From positions 1 to 64,000 of the forward strand of contig JAFIFV010000043.1 in the NCBI GenBank assembly GCA_020831845.1: a DNA stretch of 64,000 nucleotides, written 5' to 3'. The DNA comes from Ectothiorhodospiraceae bacterium. Its GTDB lineage: Bacteria > Pseudomonadota > Gammaproteobacteria > Nitrococcales > Aquisalimonadaceae. Below, in pieces: positions 53,918 to 62,595 of the stretch; positions within the stretch are counted from its first letter, which is position 1, and each line of letters opens with the position of its first letter. The notes under the pieces are model-generated. The model saw nothing but the letters and a program-made list of their open reading frames with translations. It was not told where the DNA came from and made no database searches. A program made the translations under genes and the position numbers.

Positions 53918-56239
53918 TCAGGTCTTCGCTGTGCGTTTCTTCGGTGCCGCCTTGCGACGGGCCTTGCGCTCCGGGGCCTTGGCCAGCAGATCCTTGCAGG
54001 TTTCCAGCGTCAGCTTGTCCGGCTCCTCGCCCTTCGGGATCTTGGCGTTCTTCTTGCCGTCGGTGATGTACGGCCCGTAACGACCGCGCAGCACCTGAAT
54101 GCCTTCCTGCTTGAAGTCCTGGATCACCCGGTTGGCATCCGCTTCCTTTTTCTCGGCAATCAATTCCTTCGCCCGTTCCAGTTCGATGGTGTACGGGTCG
54201 TCGTCGCGGATGGAAACGTACTTCGAACCGAATTTCACGTACGGACCAAAACGGCCGATGTTGACCTGGATTTTCTCGCCTTCCTCGGTCTCGCCCAGTT
54301 CGCGTGGCAGTTCGAACAGCACCAGCGCCTCTTCCAGCGTGATGGTGTCCATTTTCTGCCCTGGGCGCAGACCGGCGAACTTCGGCTTCTCCGCATCATC
54401 CTTGGTGCCGATCTGCACGAAGGGGCCGTAGCGGCCGACGCGGACCTGCACCGGCTTGCCGCTCTTGGGGTCGGTACCCAGTTCCCGCGCCTGCACGACC
54501 TCCTCGCGAGAGATGTCCTTCTTCTCATCGACAGTGGCCTTGAACGGATCCCAGAACTGCTTCAGCAGGGGCACCCACTCCTTCTCGCCCAGGGACACCT
54601 GGTCGAGCTCATCCTCCAGTCGCGCGGTGAAGTCGTAATCCACGTACTGCGTGAAATGATCGGTTAAGAACTTGTTTACTACCCGACCGACCGACGTGGG
54701 CTTGAAGCGGCGGTTCTCCAGGATCACGTACTCGCGATTGGTCAGCGTGGAGATGATACTGGCATAGGTGGACGGACGGCCGATACCGTATTCCTCCAGC
54801 GCCCGCACCAGGCTGGCCTCGCTGTACCGGGGCGGGGGCTCGGTGAAATGCTGTTCCGGCCGGATTTTCTCCAGCGCCACCACGTCGCCTTCTTCCATCG
54901 GGGGCAGGATGCGGTCGTTGTTGTCCGCCTTGGCGTCGTCGACGCCTTCCTGGTAGACGGCCATGAAGCCGGGGTCGGCGATGGTGGAGCCGGTGGCCCG
55001 GAACACGTTGCCCTCGCCGCAGGAGAGATCCACGGCCACGGTGTTGATCGTGGCGTGAATCATCTGGCAGGCGACGGCACGTTTCCATACCAGATCGTAC
55101 AGGCGGAATTGCTCGTCACTGAGGAAGCGCTTGACCTCGTCCGGGTGGCGTGCCGCCGAGGTGGGGCGTACGGCCTCATGCGCTTCCTGTGCGTTCTTGG
55201 CCTTGGTCTTGTAGCTTTGCGGTGTTTCCGGCACTTTCTCCTTGCCGAAGCGCTCCGCGATGACGCCTCGGATTTCCTGCACCGCTTCGCCTGCCAGGCT
55301 CACCGAGTCGGTACGCATGTAGGTGATCAGGCCCACGGTGCCGCCGCCGACGTCGATCCCCTCGTACAACTGCTGCGCCACGCGCATCGTGCGCTGGGCT
55401 CCGAAGCCGAGCTTGCGGGAGGCTTCCTGCTGCAACGTGGAGGTGGTGAAAGGTGGCGCTGGGTTGCGGCGGCGCTGCTTGCGTTCCACCTTGATGACGG
55501 CGAGACCGTCCCGGCCTTCCGCGCTCAGCACCTTCTCCACTTCCGTGGCCCGGGTTTCGTTGTCGATGGTGAACTGTTCTATCTTCTCGCCGCGGAAGTA
55601 GGACAGCTTGGCCTGGAAATCCTGGGTATCCTTCTTCAGGTCGGACTCGATGGTCCAGTATTCCCGGGGCTTGAAGGCCTCGATTTCCAGCTCGCGCTCG
55701 ACGATCATCCGTAGCGCGGGGGACTGCACCCGTCCCGCCGACAGCCCGCCATGGATCTTCCTCCACAGCAATGGCGAGAGGTTGAAACCCACCAGATAAT
55801 CCAGCGCCCGGCGTGCCTGCTGGGCGTTGACCAGGTCCATCGACAGGTCCCGGGCGTTGTCGATGGCCTCCTTGATGGCGCGCTGGGTGATCTCGTGGAA
55901 AACCACCCGCCGCACCGGCTTTTCCTTCAGCAGGCCGCGTTCCTCCAGCAGCTCGAACAGGTGCCAGGAAATCGCCGCGCCTTCGCGGTCGGGGTCAGTG
56001 GCCAGGTACAGCGCGTCAGCGTCCTTCAACGCCTTGGCAATGGCATCCACATGCTTCTTGTTGCGATCGATCACCGTGTACTTCATGGCGAACCCGTTGT
56101 CCGGATCCACCGCACCTTCCTTGGGGACGAGGTCGCGGACGTGGCCGTACGACGCCATCACCTGGAACTCCTTGCCCAGGTATTTGTTGATGGTCTTGGC
56201 CTTGGCCGGCGACTCGACGATGACGAGTGACTTGCTCAT
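53918..56239 (-). CDS. topA: DNA topoisomerase I
   Basis: A 773-residue type IA topoisomerase that relaxes negative supercoils. The N-terminal toprim has LVIVESPAKAKTINKYLG and DPDREGAAISWH; the catalytic tyrosine is in LITYMRTDSV. The C terminus carries GRYGPYV-type repeats and a lysine/arginine tail (RKARRKAAPKKR) instead of the cysteine zinc fingers of the E. coli enzyme. Upstream is smg, 119 bases away. Confidence 0.96.
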   Translation of the reverse strand: MSKSLVIVESPAKAKTINKYLGKEFQVMASYGHVRDLVPKEGAVDPDNGFAMKYTVIDRNKKHVDAIAKALKDADALYLATDPDREGAAISWHLFELLEERGLLKEKPVRRVVFHEITQRAIKEAIDNARDLSMDLVNAQQARRALDYLVGFNLSPLLWRKIHGGLSAGRVQSPALRMIVERELEIEAFKPREYWTIESDLKKDTQDFQAKLSYFRGEKIEQFTIDNETRATEVEKVLSAEGRDGLAVIKVERKQRRRNPAPPFTTSTLQQEASRKLGFGAQRTMRVAQQLYEGIDVGGGTVGLITYMRTDSVSLAGEAVQEIRGVIAERFGKEKVPETPQSYKTKAKNAQEAHEAVRPTSAARHPDEVKRFLSDEQFRLYDLVWKRAVACQMIHATINTVAVDLSCGEGNVFRATGSTIADPGFMAVYQEGVDDAKADNNDRILPPMEEGDVVALEKIRPEQHFTEPPPRYSEASLVRALEEYGIGRPSTYASIISTLTNREYVILENRRFKPTSVGRVVNKFLTDHFTQYVDYDFTARLEDELDQVSLGEKEWVPLLKQFWDPFKATVDEKKDISREEVVQARELGTDPKSGKPVQVRVGRYGPFVQIGTKDDAEKPKFAGLRPGQKMDTITLEEALVLFELPRELGETEEGEKIQVNIGRFGPYVKFGSKYVSIRDDDPYTIELERAKELIAEKKEADANRVIQDFKQEGIQVLRGRYGPYITDGKKNAKIPKGEEPDKLTLETCKDLLAKAPERKARRKAAPKKRTAKT

Positions 56240-56358
56240 ATGTTTGCCAGTGGTTGCCAGTTACCGCGCACGGTCTGTAAGGGCGCGTGAGTATCCGAGG
56301 CCCGCAGCGCGGGCCGTTCCGATCGGCTGCAAGTTTGGCAGGCGAGGCAGGCGGGAGT

Positions 56359-56832
56359 TCAGTGCACCAGATGAACCGGATTTTCGAACAGCAGGTTTTC
56401 CATCCACGCGTAGGCCTCTTCCTGACCGGGCTGATTGTACAGAACCATCAGCGAGACCCACTTGACCAGATCCAGGTCGGTCTCTTCCTCTTCCAGCGCC
56501 ATCAACCGTTCGATGATCACCTCGCGGCTGGCGGGGCCGAGGACTCCGGCTTGCTCGAGAAACAGGATAAAGCCCCGGCTTTCCGTGTCCAGCTTCGCCT
56601 GCTCGTCGTCGGTGAACAGGCGGATGGCACGGCTTTCCTCCATCAGGCCGTGCGGCAGGTCCCTGGACTGCGTCAACGCGTCCAGCCAGTCGAAGGCCTT
56701 GCGGATCTCCACCTGGTGGAAGCCGGCGTCGAACAGTTCGGATTCCAGGGATTCCCGATCCGGTTGGGGTTCGTCGTCATAGATATAGTTTTCGAACAGG
56801 TACATCAGGACGTCGAACACATTTTCTTTCAT
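56359..56832 (-). CDS. smg: Smg family protein (DUF494)
   Basis: A 157-residue protein starting KENVFDVLMYLFENYIY, the signature of the Smg/DUF494 family found between dprA and topA in many gammaproteobacteria. Acidic and helical; biochemical function unknown. The ATG at 56832 overlaps the dprA stop as ATGA. Confidence 0.93.
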   Translation of the reverse strand: MKENVFDVLMYLFENYIYDDEPQPDRESLESELFDAGFHQVEIRKAFDWLDALTQSRDLPHGLMEESRAIRLFTDDEQAKLDTESRGFILFLEQAGVLGPASREVIIERLMALEEEETDLDLVKWVSLMVLYNQPGQEEAYAWMENLLFENPVHLVH

Positions 56833-57944
56833 TTGCGGTCCTCTGGCCGACACCGGGCGTAACGACCGCCGGGCATGGCAGTGACGTGGCCTTGCAACTC
56901 GAGTATGAGCAGGATGGAGGAAACGGCTTCGGGCGTCAATCCGGTGCGCTGCAACACTGTGTCGAGCGTCACAGGATCATAGCCCAGGGCGTCCATGACC
57001 TGGGCATGTTCCGCGTCCGGGGTCTGCTGGCTGGTGCTTTCCTCTGCTTCCCCCGGGATATCCGGCAGCGCCAGTTGGCCGGGAAGTTCCTCCAGAATGT
57101 CGGCGGCCTGTTCCACCAGTTTCGCGTGGCCGCGGCGGATCAGCGCATGGCAGCCCTTGGCGAGCGGGTTGTGAATGGAGCCGGGAATCGCGAACACCTC
57201 GCGACCGTGTTCCAACGCGTAGCGGGCGGTGATCAACGACCCGCTGCGCAGGCTGGCTTCCACCACCAGGACGCCGACACCCAGGCCGCTGATGATGCGG
57301 TTGCGCCGCGGGAAGTGGTCCGGCCGCGCGGTCACGCCGGTGGGAAACTCGGTGACGATGGCGCCCATCGCGGCGATGCGCTTCGCCAGTTCGCGGTTGC
57401 TTGAGGGGTAGATGCGGTCCGGCCCGGTGCCAGTGACGGCGATGGTGTAGCCGTCGGCGTCCAGGGCCCCTTGGTGGGCGGCGGTATCCACTCCCTGGGC
57501 GAGACCACTGGTGATCACCAGGCCAGAGCGGGCCAGGTAGGCGGCGAAGTCGCGCGCACTCTGGCGTCCTCCGGCCGTGGGGCGGCGACTGCCCACGATT
57601 CCGATCTGGGGGAAGGACAGCAGTTCCGGGTCCCCGACCACGAACAGCAGTGGCGGTGGATTGGGTATCTCCCGCAGGCGCTTGGGATAGTGGTGAGATG
57701 CCGGCGTGAGGATGTGGTGGTGTGGCGAGGCTTCTTCCCAGGCAAGATCCCGTTCCACGCCGGCGTCGTCCGGGGCGGTCAGGCCCTCCACGGTAGGCGC
57801 GTCCAGTTTGAGCTGCCCCCAGCCGCGCCGCCCGGCGGCGAACACCGCCCCGGGGTCACCGAAGCGTTCAAGCAGTTGCTGGAACACGCTGGGTCCGATG
57901 CCGGGCACTCGCCAGAGAGCGAGCCAGTCACGGAGTTGGGGCAT
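56829..57944 (-). CDS. dprA: DNA-processing protein DprA (Smf)
   Basis: A 371-residue protein that loads RecA on incoming single-stranded DNA during transformation. The Rossmann core is GIVGSRRPTAGGRQSA followed by SGLAQGVDTAAHQGAL and FPRRNRIISGL; an N-terminal helical SAM-like part and a C-terminal winged helix (VMDALGYDPVTLDTV) complete the usual layout. It overlaps smg by four bases and lies 78 bases downstream of the LysM gene. Presence alone does not prove natural competence. Confidence 0.95.
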   Translation of the reverse strand: MPQLRDWLALWRVPGIGPSVFQQLLERFGDPGAVFAAGRRGWGQLKLDAPTVEGLTAPDDAGVERDLAWEEASPHHHILTPASHHYPKRLREIPNPPPLLFVVGDPELLSFPQIGIVGSRRPTAGGRQSARDFAAYLARSGLVITSGLAQGVDTAAHQGALDADGYTIAVTGTGPDRIYPSSNRELAKRIAAMGAIVTEFPTGVTARPDHFPRRNRIISGLGVGVLVVEASLRSGSLITARYALEHGREVFAIPGSIHNPLAKGCHALIRRGHAKLVEQAADILEELPGQLALPDIPGEAEESTSQQTPDAEHAQVMDALGYDPVTLDTVLQRTGLTPEAVSSILLILELQGHVTAMPGGRYARCRPEDRK

Positions 57945-57977
57945 GATGCATTAGCTATGGTCGCCGGTGAAAACGGC

Positions 57978-58005
57978 GGAACCGGCCCCCAGAGAGGCCG
58001 GTTCC
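57978..58005 (-). terminator. Intrinsic terminator after the LysM gene
   Basis: GGAACCGGCC pairs perfectly with GGCCGGTTCC around an 8-base loop, with TTTT shortly after on the minus strand. It lies just beyond the LysM-protein stop and ahead of dprA. Confidence 0.75.
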
Positions 58006-58022
58006 GGTTCCGCGCGATGATC

Positions 58023-59048
58023 TCAGGGGTTGCGGACGATGTCCATCACACCCATGTGCCGTTCCGCCCGCATGACCAGCCCGAAGCTGAGCTTGTCGAA
58101 CGTGCGGAAGATGATGAGTTCGCCGGCCCGCTCCTCGGGGAGGGTCACACGGTCGCCGGTGACCTGATCCCGAATCTGGCGACCGGCCTTGTAGATGGCC
58201 AGAACGTCGCCGACTTCTGCGCCCTGCTCGTCACCCAGGTTCAGCACCACGACGTCGAACTGACCGATCTGGCTGACCCCATCCAGCACATGGATGATCA
58301 GGCCGTTCAGCTCCATGTCCGGCGCCTTGGGGAAGAAATTGGCGCTGGCGGGCTGGCGCGGCGTGCGCAGGAGACGGTCGCCGGGCAGTATCTCGCGGTT
58401 GCTGCCGGAGACGACGGCCGTGGCGGGGTCGCCGTTGCGCTGGATGTTCAGGTCGCCAACGTGAGTCGCTTCATACCCCAGTATCTGTCGGGTTTCCGGG
58501 TCGCGGAACGCAGCGCCTCGGCGTACGGCGGCGAACCCGCCATCGGCGTCGTCCTCGGCCAGCCTGCGGACGTAGACGCGGTCGCCGCGTGACGCCAGCA
58601 CGCGCTCGTCCTCGCCGGCCACGATATAGGGGGCCTCATTGAAGAAATCCTCGTCCACCACGTGGCTGCGGCTCAGGAAAGGCCTGATGGCATCCATCGG
58701 GATGGTGGGGATCGCCGGCGACAGTTGCTCTTCGCGCACGCCCGGCGACAGCCGTACTTCGCGGGTGCCGCGCTCCACGGTCAGCCGCGGTTCACCGTCC
58801 ACGAACACCAGGCTGATCACGTCGCCCGGATATATAAGGTGGGGGTTCTCGATCTCCGGGTTCACGTGCCAGATTTCCGGCCAGAACCACGGGCTGGTGA
58901 GGAAACGCTGGGAAATATCCCACAACGTGTCGCCACGTTGCACCGTGTAGCGTTCCGGGTGGTTGTCCCTGAAAGCGTCGCTTGCAGCGAGCAGGGGCAG
59001 ACAAATAAGCAGGCCGGTAACCAGGCTCAGCAGCTTCCTGATGCGCAT
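58023..59048 (-). CDS. LysM peptidoglycan-binding domain protein
   Basis: A 341-residue exported protein with signal peptide (LLSLVTGLLICLPLLAAS) and one LysM domain at about residues 33-80 (YTVQRGDTLWDISQRF, NPHLIYPGDVISLVF). The remainder is a beta-rich domain of unknown role. This is the protein usually found beside dprA in gammaproteobacteria, divergent from def. It probably sits on the cell wall. Expression from a promoter in the def gap is expected. Confidence 0.92.
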   Translation of the reverse strand: MRIRKLLSLVTGLLICLPLLAASDAFRDNHPERYTVQRGDTLWDISQRFLTSPWFWPEIWHVNPEIENPHLIYPGDVISLVFVDGEPRLTVERGTREVRLSPGVREEQLSPAIPTIPMDAIRPFLSRSHVVDEDFFNEAPYIVAGEDERVLASRGDRVYVRRLAEDDADGGFAAVRRGAAFRDPETRQILGYEATHVGDLNIQRNGDPATAVVSGSNREILPGDRLLRTPRQPASANFFPKAPDMELNGLIIHVLDGVSQIGQFDVVVLNLGDEQGAEVGDVLAIYKAGRQIRDQVTGDRVTLPEERAGELIIFRTFDKLSFGLVMRAERHMGVMDIVRNP

Positions 59049-59106
59049 GTTTTATTCCTTCAACATCCGGCCGGTATCCGTGGGCGACGGGAGGCCATGA
59101 TTTCGT

Positions 59107-59112
59107 TATAAT
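59107..59112 (+). promoter_or_regulatory. Candidate -10 box for def operon
   Basis: A perfect TATAAT lies 65 bases upstream of the def start in the divergent gap. The hexamer 17 bases further up does not match TTGACA well, so confidence is moderate only. Confidence 0.4.
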
Positions 59113-59177
59113 CCGCGGTCAATGGCTTTTGCGTTCAAAGGCTAACCCGATCCTTCCCGCTCCGCAATGAAGTGACC

Positions 59178-59708
59178 ATGGCTAAACTCGACATCCTGCA
59201 TTATCCCGACCCCCGGCTGCGGAAAAAAGCCGACCCCGTCACAACGGTGGACGAAAGTATCCGCAAATTGGTCGATGACATGTTCGAAACCATGTACGAC
59301 GCGCCGGGTATCGGCCTCGCGGCCACCCAGGTGAACGTGCACAAGCGCGTCATCGTCATCGATGTGTCCGAGGACAGAACCGAGCCGCGCGTATTCATCA
59401 ACCCGGAAATCCTGGAGCTGGACGGCGTCGAGCAGATGCAGGAAGGCTGTCTCTCGGTTCCCGGCTACTTCGATTACGTGGAACGCGCCGAGCACATCCG
59501 CGTGCGGGCGCTGGGCCGGGACGGGGAAGCGTTCGAGCTGGAAGCCGACGGCCTCCTCGCCATCTGCATCCAGCACGAGATGGACCACCTGGAAGGCAAG
59601 CTGTTCGTCGATTACCTGTCGGAGCTGAAGCGCAAGCGCGTCCGCAAGAAACTGGAAAAGCAGGCCCGCATGGACGGCGAGGGTGCCCGTCAGGGCATCA
59701 CCGCCTGA
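59178..59708 (+). CDS. def: Peptide deformylase
   Basis: A 176-residue metalloenzyme that removes the formyl group from nascent proteins. All three motifs are present: [17 protein letters not shown] (metal cysteine) and QHEMDHLEG (HExxH). ATG 59178 is preferred over a GTG two codons earlier because [14 protein letters not shown] is the family N terminus. First gene of def-fmt-rsmB-DUF4390-ntrY. Confidence 0.97.
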   Translation: MAKLDILHYPDPRLRKKADPVTTVDESIRKLVDDMFETMYDAPGIGLAATQVNVHKRVIVIDVSEDRTEPRVFINPEILELDGVEQMQEGCLSVPGYFDYVERAEHIRVRALGRDGEAFELEADGLLAICIQHEMDHLEGKLFVDYLSELKRKRVRKKLEKQARMDGEGARQGITA

Positions 59709-59718
59709 GTGATCCGGC

Positions 59719-60669
59719 GTGGCTGAACCTTCCCGCCTGGTTTTCGCGGGGACCCCCGAATTTGCCGTGCCCGCGCTGGACGCGCTGATCCAGTGCGGCC
59801 ATCCACCCGTTGCCGTCTACACTCAGCCTGATCGCCCCGCCGGCCGTGGCCGGCAGTTGCGTGCATCGCCGGTGAAACAGCGCGCGCTGGAGGCCGGTAT
59901 CCCGGTGTATCAGCCCACGTCCCTGCGGGACGCGGAGGCCCAGACGGAACTGGCGGCGCTGCGGCCCCGGTTGATGATCGTTGTTGCCTACGGCCTGTTG
60001 TTGCCGCAAACGGTCCTGGAGACGCCTGCACTGGGGTGCGTGAACATCCATGCCTCGCTGCTCCCGCGCTGGCGCGGCGCTGCCCCGATCCAGCGTGCGG
60101 TGCTCGCGGGCGATCGCGAGACCGGTGTCTGCCTGATGCAGATGGAGCGTGGTCTGGACACCGGTCCGGTGCTGGCTCGCGCGGTCACGCCGATTCATCC
60201 CGAGGATACCGGAGGCACGCTGCATGACCGGCTTGCCGCCATGGGGGGCAGTCTGCTGGCGGAACGGTTGGCGGAGCTGCTGGCAGGCTCGCTTGTGCCA
60301 CAGCCCCAGGACAATGCCCTGGCGACCTACGCCAGCAAGCTCGACAAGGCCGAGGCGCGTCTGGACTGGTCTCGCCCGGCAGCCCGGCTGCAGCGTCAGG
60401 TGGCCGCCTTCAATCCCTGGCCGGTGGCGGAAACTGTCTGGCGCGGTCAGACCCTGCGCGTCTGGAAGGCGCGGGTGATCCCGGGGGCAGTCGAACCCGG
60501 CGGGCAGCCGCCCGGTACCGTTCTCGTCGCCACGAAGCAGGGAGTTGACGTCGCGACCGGCGACGGTGTGCTGCGTCTGCTGGAGCTACAACCCCCTGGC
60601 AAACGGCCGATGGCGGTGGATGCTTTTCTGAACAGTCGACCGCTGGAGCCCGGTGAACACCTCGCGTAA
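59719..60669 (+). CDS. fmt: Methionyl-tRNA formyltransferase
   Basis: A 316-residue enzyme that formylates initiator Met-tRNA with 10-formyltetrahydrofolate. The catalytic segment is [19 protein letters not shown] with the conserved asparagine and histidine, followed by [13 protein letters not shown]; the C-terminal tRNA-binding barrel is present. It starts at a GTG ten bases after def and overlaps rsmB by 17 bases. Confidence 0.96.
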   Translation: MAEPSRLVFAGTPEFAVPALDALIQCGHPPVAVYTQPDRPAGRGRQLRASPVKQRALEAGIPVYQPTSLRDAEAQTELAALRPRLMIVVAYGLLLPQTVLETPALGCVNIHASLLPRWRGAAPIQRAVLAGDRETGVCLMQMERGLDTGPVLARAVTPIHPEDTGGTLHDRLAAMGGSLLAERLAELLAGSLVPQPQDNALATYASKLDKAEARLDWSRPAARLQRQVAAFNPWPVAETVWRGQTLRVWKARVIPGAVEPGGQPPGTVLVATKQGVDVATGDGVLRLLELQPPGKRPMAVDAFLNSRPLEPGEHLA

Positions 60670-62002
60670 GCGCCGTCGCCCTGCCCAAAAGGGGCGCCAG
60701 CCTGCCGACGCGCGGCAGGTCGCCGCCGCAGCGGTGCGCGATGTGCTAGCCGCTGGCCGCTCGCTGTCCGATTGTCTGTCCCCCCTGCTCGCGTCGTTGA
60801 CCGATCCCGGTGAGCGCAGCCTGGCGCAGGAGCTGGCCTTTGGTACGCTGCGCTGGCAGCCCAGGCTTGCGTTCTGGCTGTCACGCCTGCTTGAGCGCCC
60901 GCTCAAGGCGCGGGATAGCGAGGTTCAAGCGGTATTGCTGGTCGGGCTCTATCAGTGCAGCGGTACCCGCATGCCCGCGCACGCCGCCGTGGCCACGGCG
61001 GTGGATGCCGCCCGGGCGCTGTCGCAACCCTGGGCGGCGGGCATGGCCAATGCGGTGCTGCGTCGGTTTCTCCGCGAGCGGCAGCAACTGGAGGCCGCGG
61101 CGGAGCAGGATGCAGAAGCGGCTTCCGCGCATCCTGCCTGGTTGCTGGAGTGCCTGCGGCGCGACTGGCCCGAACACTGGCAGCATCTGGTGGCGGCCAA
61201 CAACAGCCGCCCGCCGATGACCCTGCGCGTGAACCGTCGCCGTTATACGGCGGCCGAATACAAGGACAGGCTGGCCCGGGAGGGCATCGCAGCCGTGCTG
61301 CACGCCCACGCCGCGGAGGCCCTCGTGCTGGATGCGCCCGTCTCGGTGGAACGCCTGCCGGACTTCCAGTCAGGGGCAGTCTCCGTACAGGATGCCGCGG
61401 GCCAGTTGGCCGCCTCGCTGCTGCAACTGGAGCCGGGCCAGCGCGTCCTCGACCTGTGTGCGGCTCCCGGCAGCAAGACCTGTCACATGCTGGAGCGCGA
61501 GCCGGGGCTGGCGGGGGTGACAGCGGTGGATCTCGATGAGCACAGGCTGCAACGCCTGACCGCCAACCTGGGCCGGCTCGGCCTGGAGGCGGAGGTGCGG
61601 GTGGGTGATGGCTTGCGGCCGGAGACCTGGTGGGACGGCAAGCCCTACCAGCGTATCCTGCTGGATGCTCCATGCTCGGCCACCGGGGTGATACGGCGCC
61701 ATCCGGACATCAAGCTGCTGCGCCGCGCAGCGGACATTGCAGCGCTGACCGATACGCAGAGTAAGCTGCTCCAGGCCGTCTGGCCCCTGCTCGACACGGG
61801 GGGTATGCTGGTGTATGCCACGTGTTCCGTGTTACCTGGGGAAAATCAGGAGGTTGTTCGCGAATTCCTGAGCCGGAGACCAGATGCGCGTGAAGAGCCC
61901 CTTGCTGTCGACTGGGGCATGCCGCGGCCGGTGGGGCGCCAGATAATCACCGGAACGGCAGACATGGACGGTTTTTACTACGCGGTTCTGCGCAAACAGT
62001 GA
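60653..62002 (+). CDS. rsmB: 16S rRNA m5C967 methyltransferase
   Basis: A 449-residue protein with an N-terminal NusB-like RNA-binding domain (about 20-150) and a C-terminal methyltransferase domain. SAM motif I is [17 protein letters not shown]; the two cysteines of m5C enzymes are in [10 protein letters not shown] and [11 protein letters not shown]. It starts at a GTG inside the end of fmt and overlaps the DUF4390 gene by four bases. Confidence 0.95.
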   Translation: MNTSRKRRRPAQKGRQPADARQVAAAAVRDVLAAGRSLSDCLSPLLASLTDPGERSLAQELAFGTLRWQPRLAFWLSRLLERPLKARDSEVQAVLLVGLYQCSGTRMPAHAAVATAVDAARALSQPWAAGMANAVLRRFLRERQQLEAAAEQDAEAASAHPAWLLECLRRDWPEHWQHLVAANNSRPPMTLRVNRRRYTAAEYKDRLAREGIAAVLHAHAAEALVLDAPVSVERLPDFQSGAVSVQDAAGQLAASLLQLEPGQRVLDLCAAPGSKTCHMLEREPGLAGVTAVDLDEHRLQRLTANLGRLGLEAEVRVGDGLRPETWWDGKPYQRILLDAPCSATGVIRRHPDIKLLRRAADIAALTDTQSKLLQAVWPLLDTGGMLVYATCSVLPGENQEVVREFLSRRPDAREEPLAVDWGMPRPVGRQIITGTADMDGFYYAVLRKQ

Positions 62003-62595
62003 CCACTATGAGCTGTCGATACTCGGTATACGGTCTCCGGCTACGCTGCCTGCTGCTGGCGTGCCTGCTGGTCGTCATGCCGATGCCGCTAAGCGCCGAT
62101 GAGCCGGGCATAAGGCTGATTACCGGCGATGTGCGGGAAGCGGGGCGTCAACTGACGCTAGGCGCCCGTTTTCGTGTCACTCTCACGGACGAGGCGGCGG
62201 AAGCGCTGGCCAGCGGCGTGCCGCTGACGCTGGAAGTGCAGGCGCGGGTGACGCGCCCGCGCTGGTGGTGGCTGTGGGATGCGGAGCTGGCGGACGTGAC
62301 GGTGCACTACGAGTTGCGTTATCACGCCCTCAGCCGCCGCTACGTGATCCTGCACCGGGAGACGGGGGATCGCCGCACGTTCTTCCGCCAGGATGTGGCC
62401 ATGGACGCCTGGGGGACAGTGGACAGTCTGAACCTGATGCCGTTGCGTCGCCTGGACGGTGTCGACCGCTATCAGGTGGAGGCCAGGGCACGGCTGGATC
62501 TGGATGCCCTTCCCCATCCCTTGCGGACCGTGGCGTACGTGAATCCGGACTGGCGTCTGGTGAGTGAGTGGTACACATGGCCGGTGGGTCGCTGA
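61999..62595 (+). CDS. DUF4390 domain-containing exported protein
   Basis: A protein of about 198 residues with a signal peptide (LRCLLLACLLVVMPMPLSAD) and a beta-rich DUF4390 domain (LTLEVQARVTRPRWWWLWD, YHALSRRYVILHRETGDR, SLNLMPLRRLDGVDRYQVE). It lies in its usual place between rsmB and ntrY. The start is either the GTG at 61999 that overlaps the rsmB stop or the ATG at 62008. Function unknown, presumably periplasmic and linked to the sensor kinase next door. Confidence 0.87.
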   Translation: MTTMSCRYSVYGLRLRCLLLACLLVVMPMPLSADEPGIRLITGDVREAGRQLTLGARFRVTLTDEAAEALASGVPLTLEVQARVTRPRWWWLWDAELADVTVHYELRYHALSRRYVILHRETGDRRTFFRQDVAMDAWGTVDSLNLMPLRRLDGVDRYQVEARARLDLDALPHPLRTVAYVNPDWRLVSEWYTWPVGR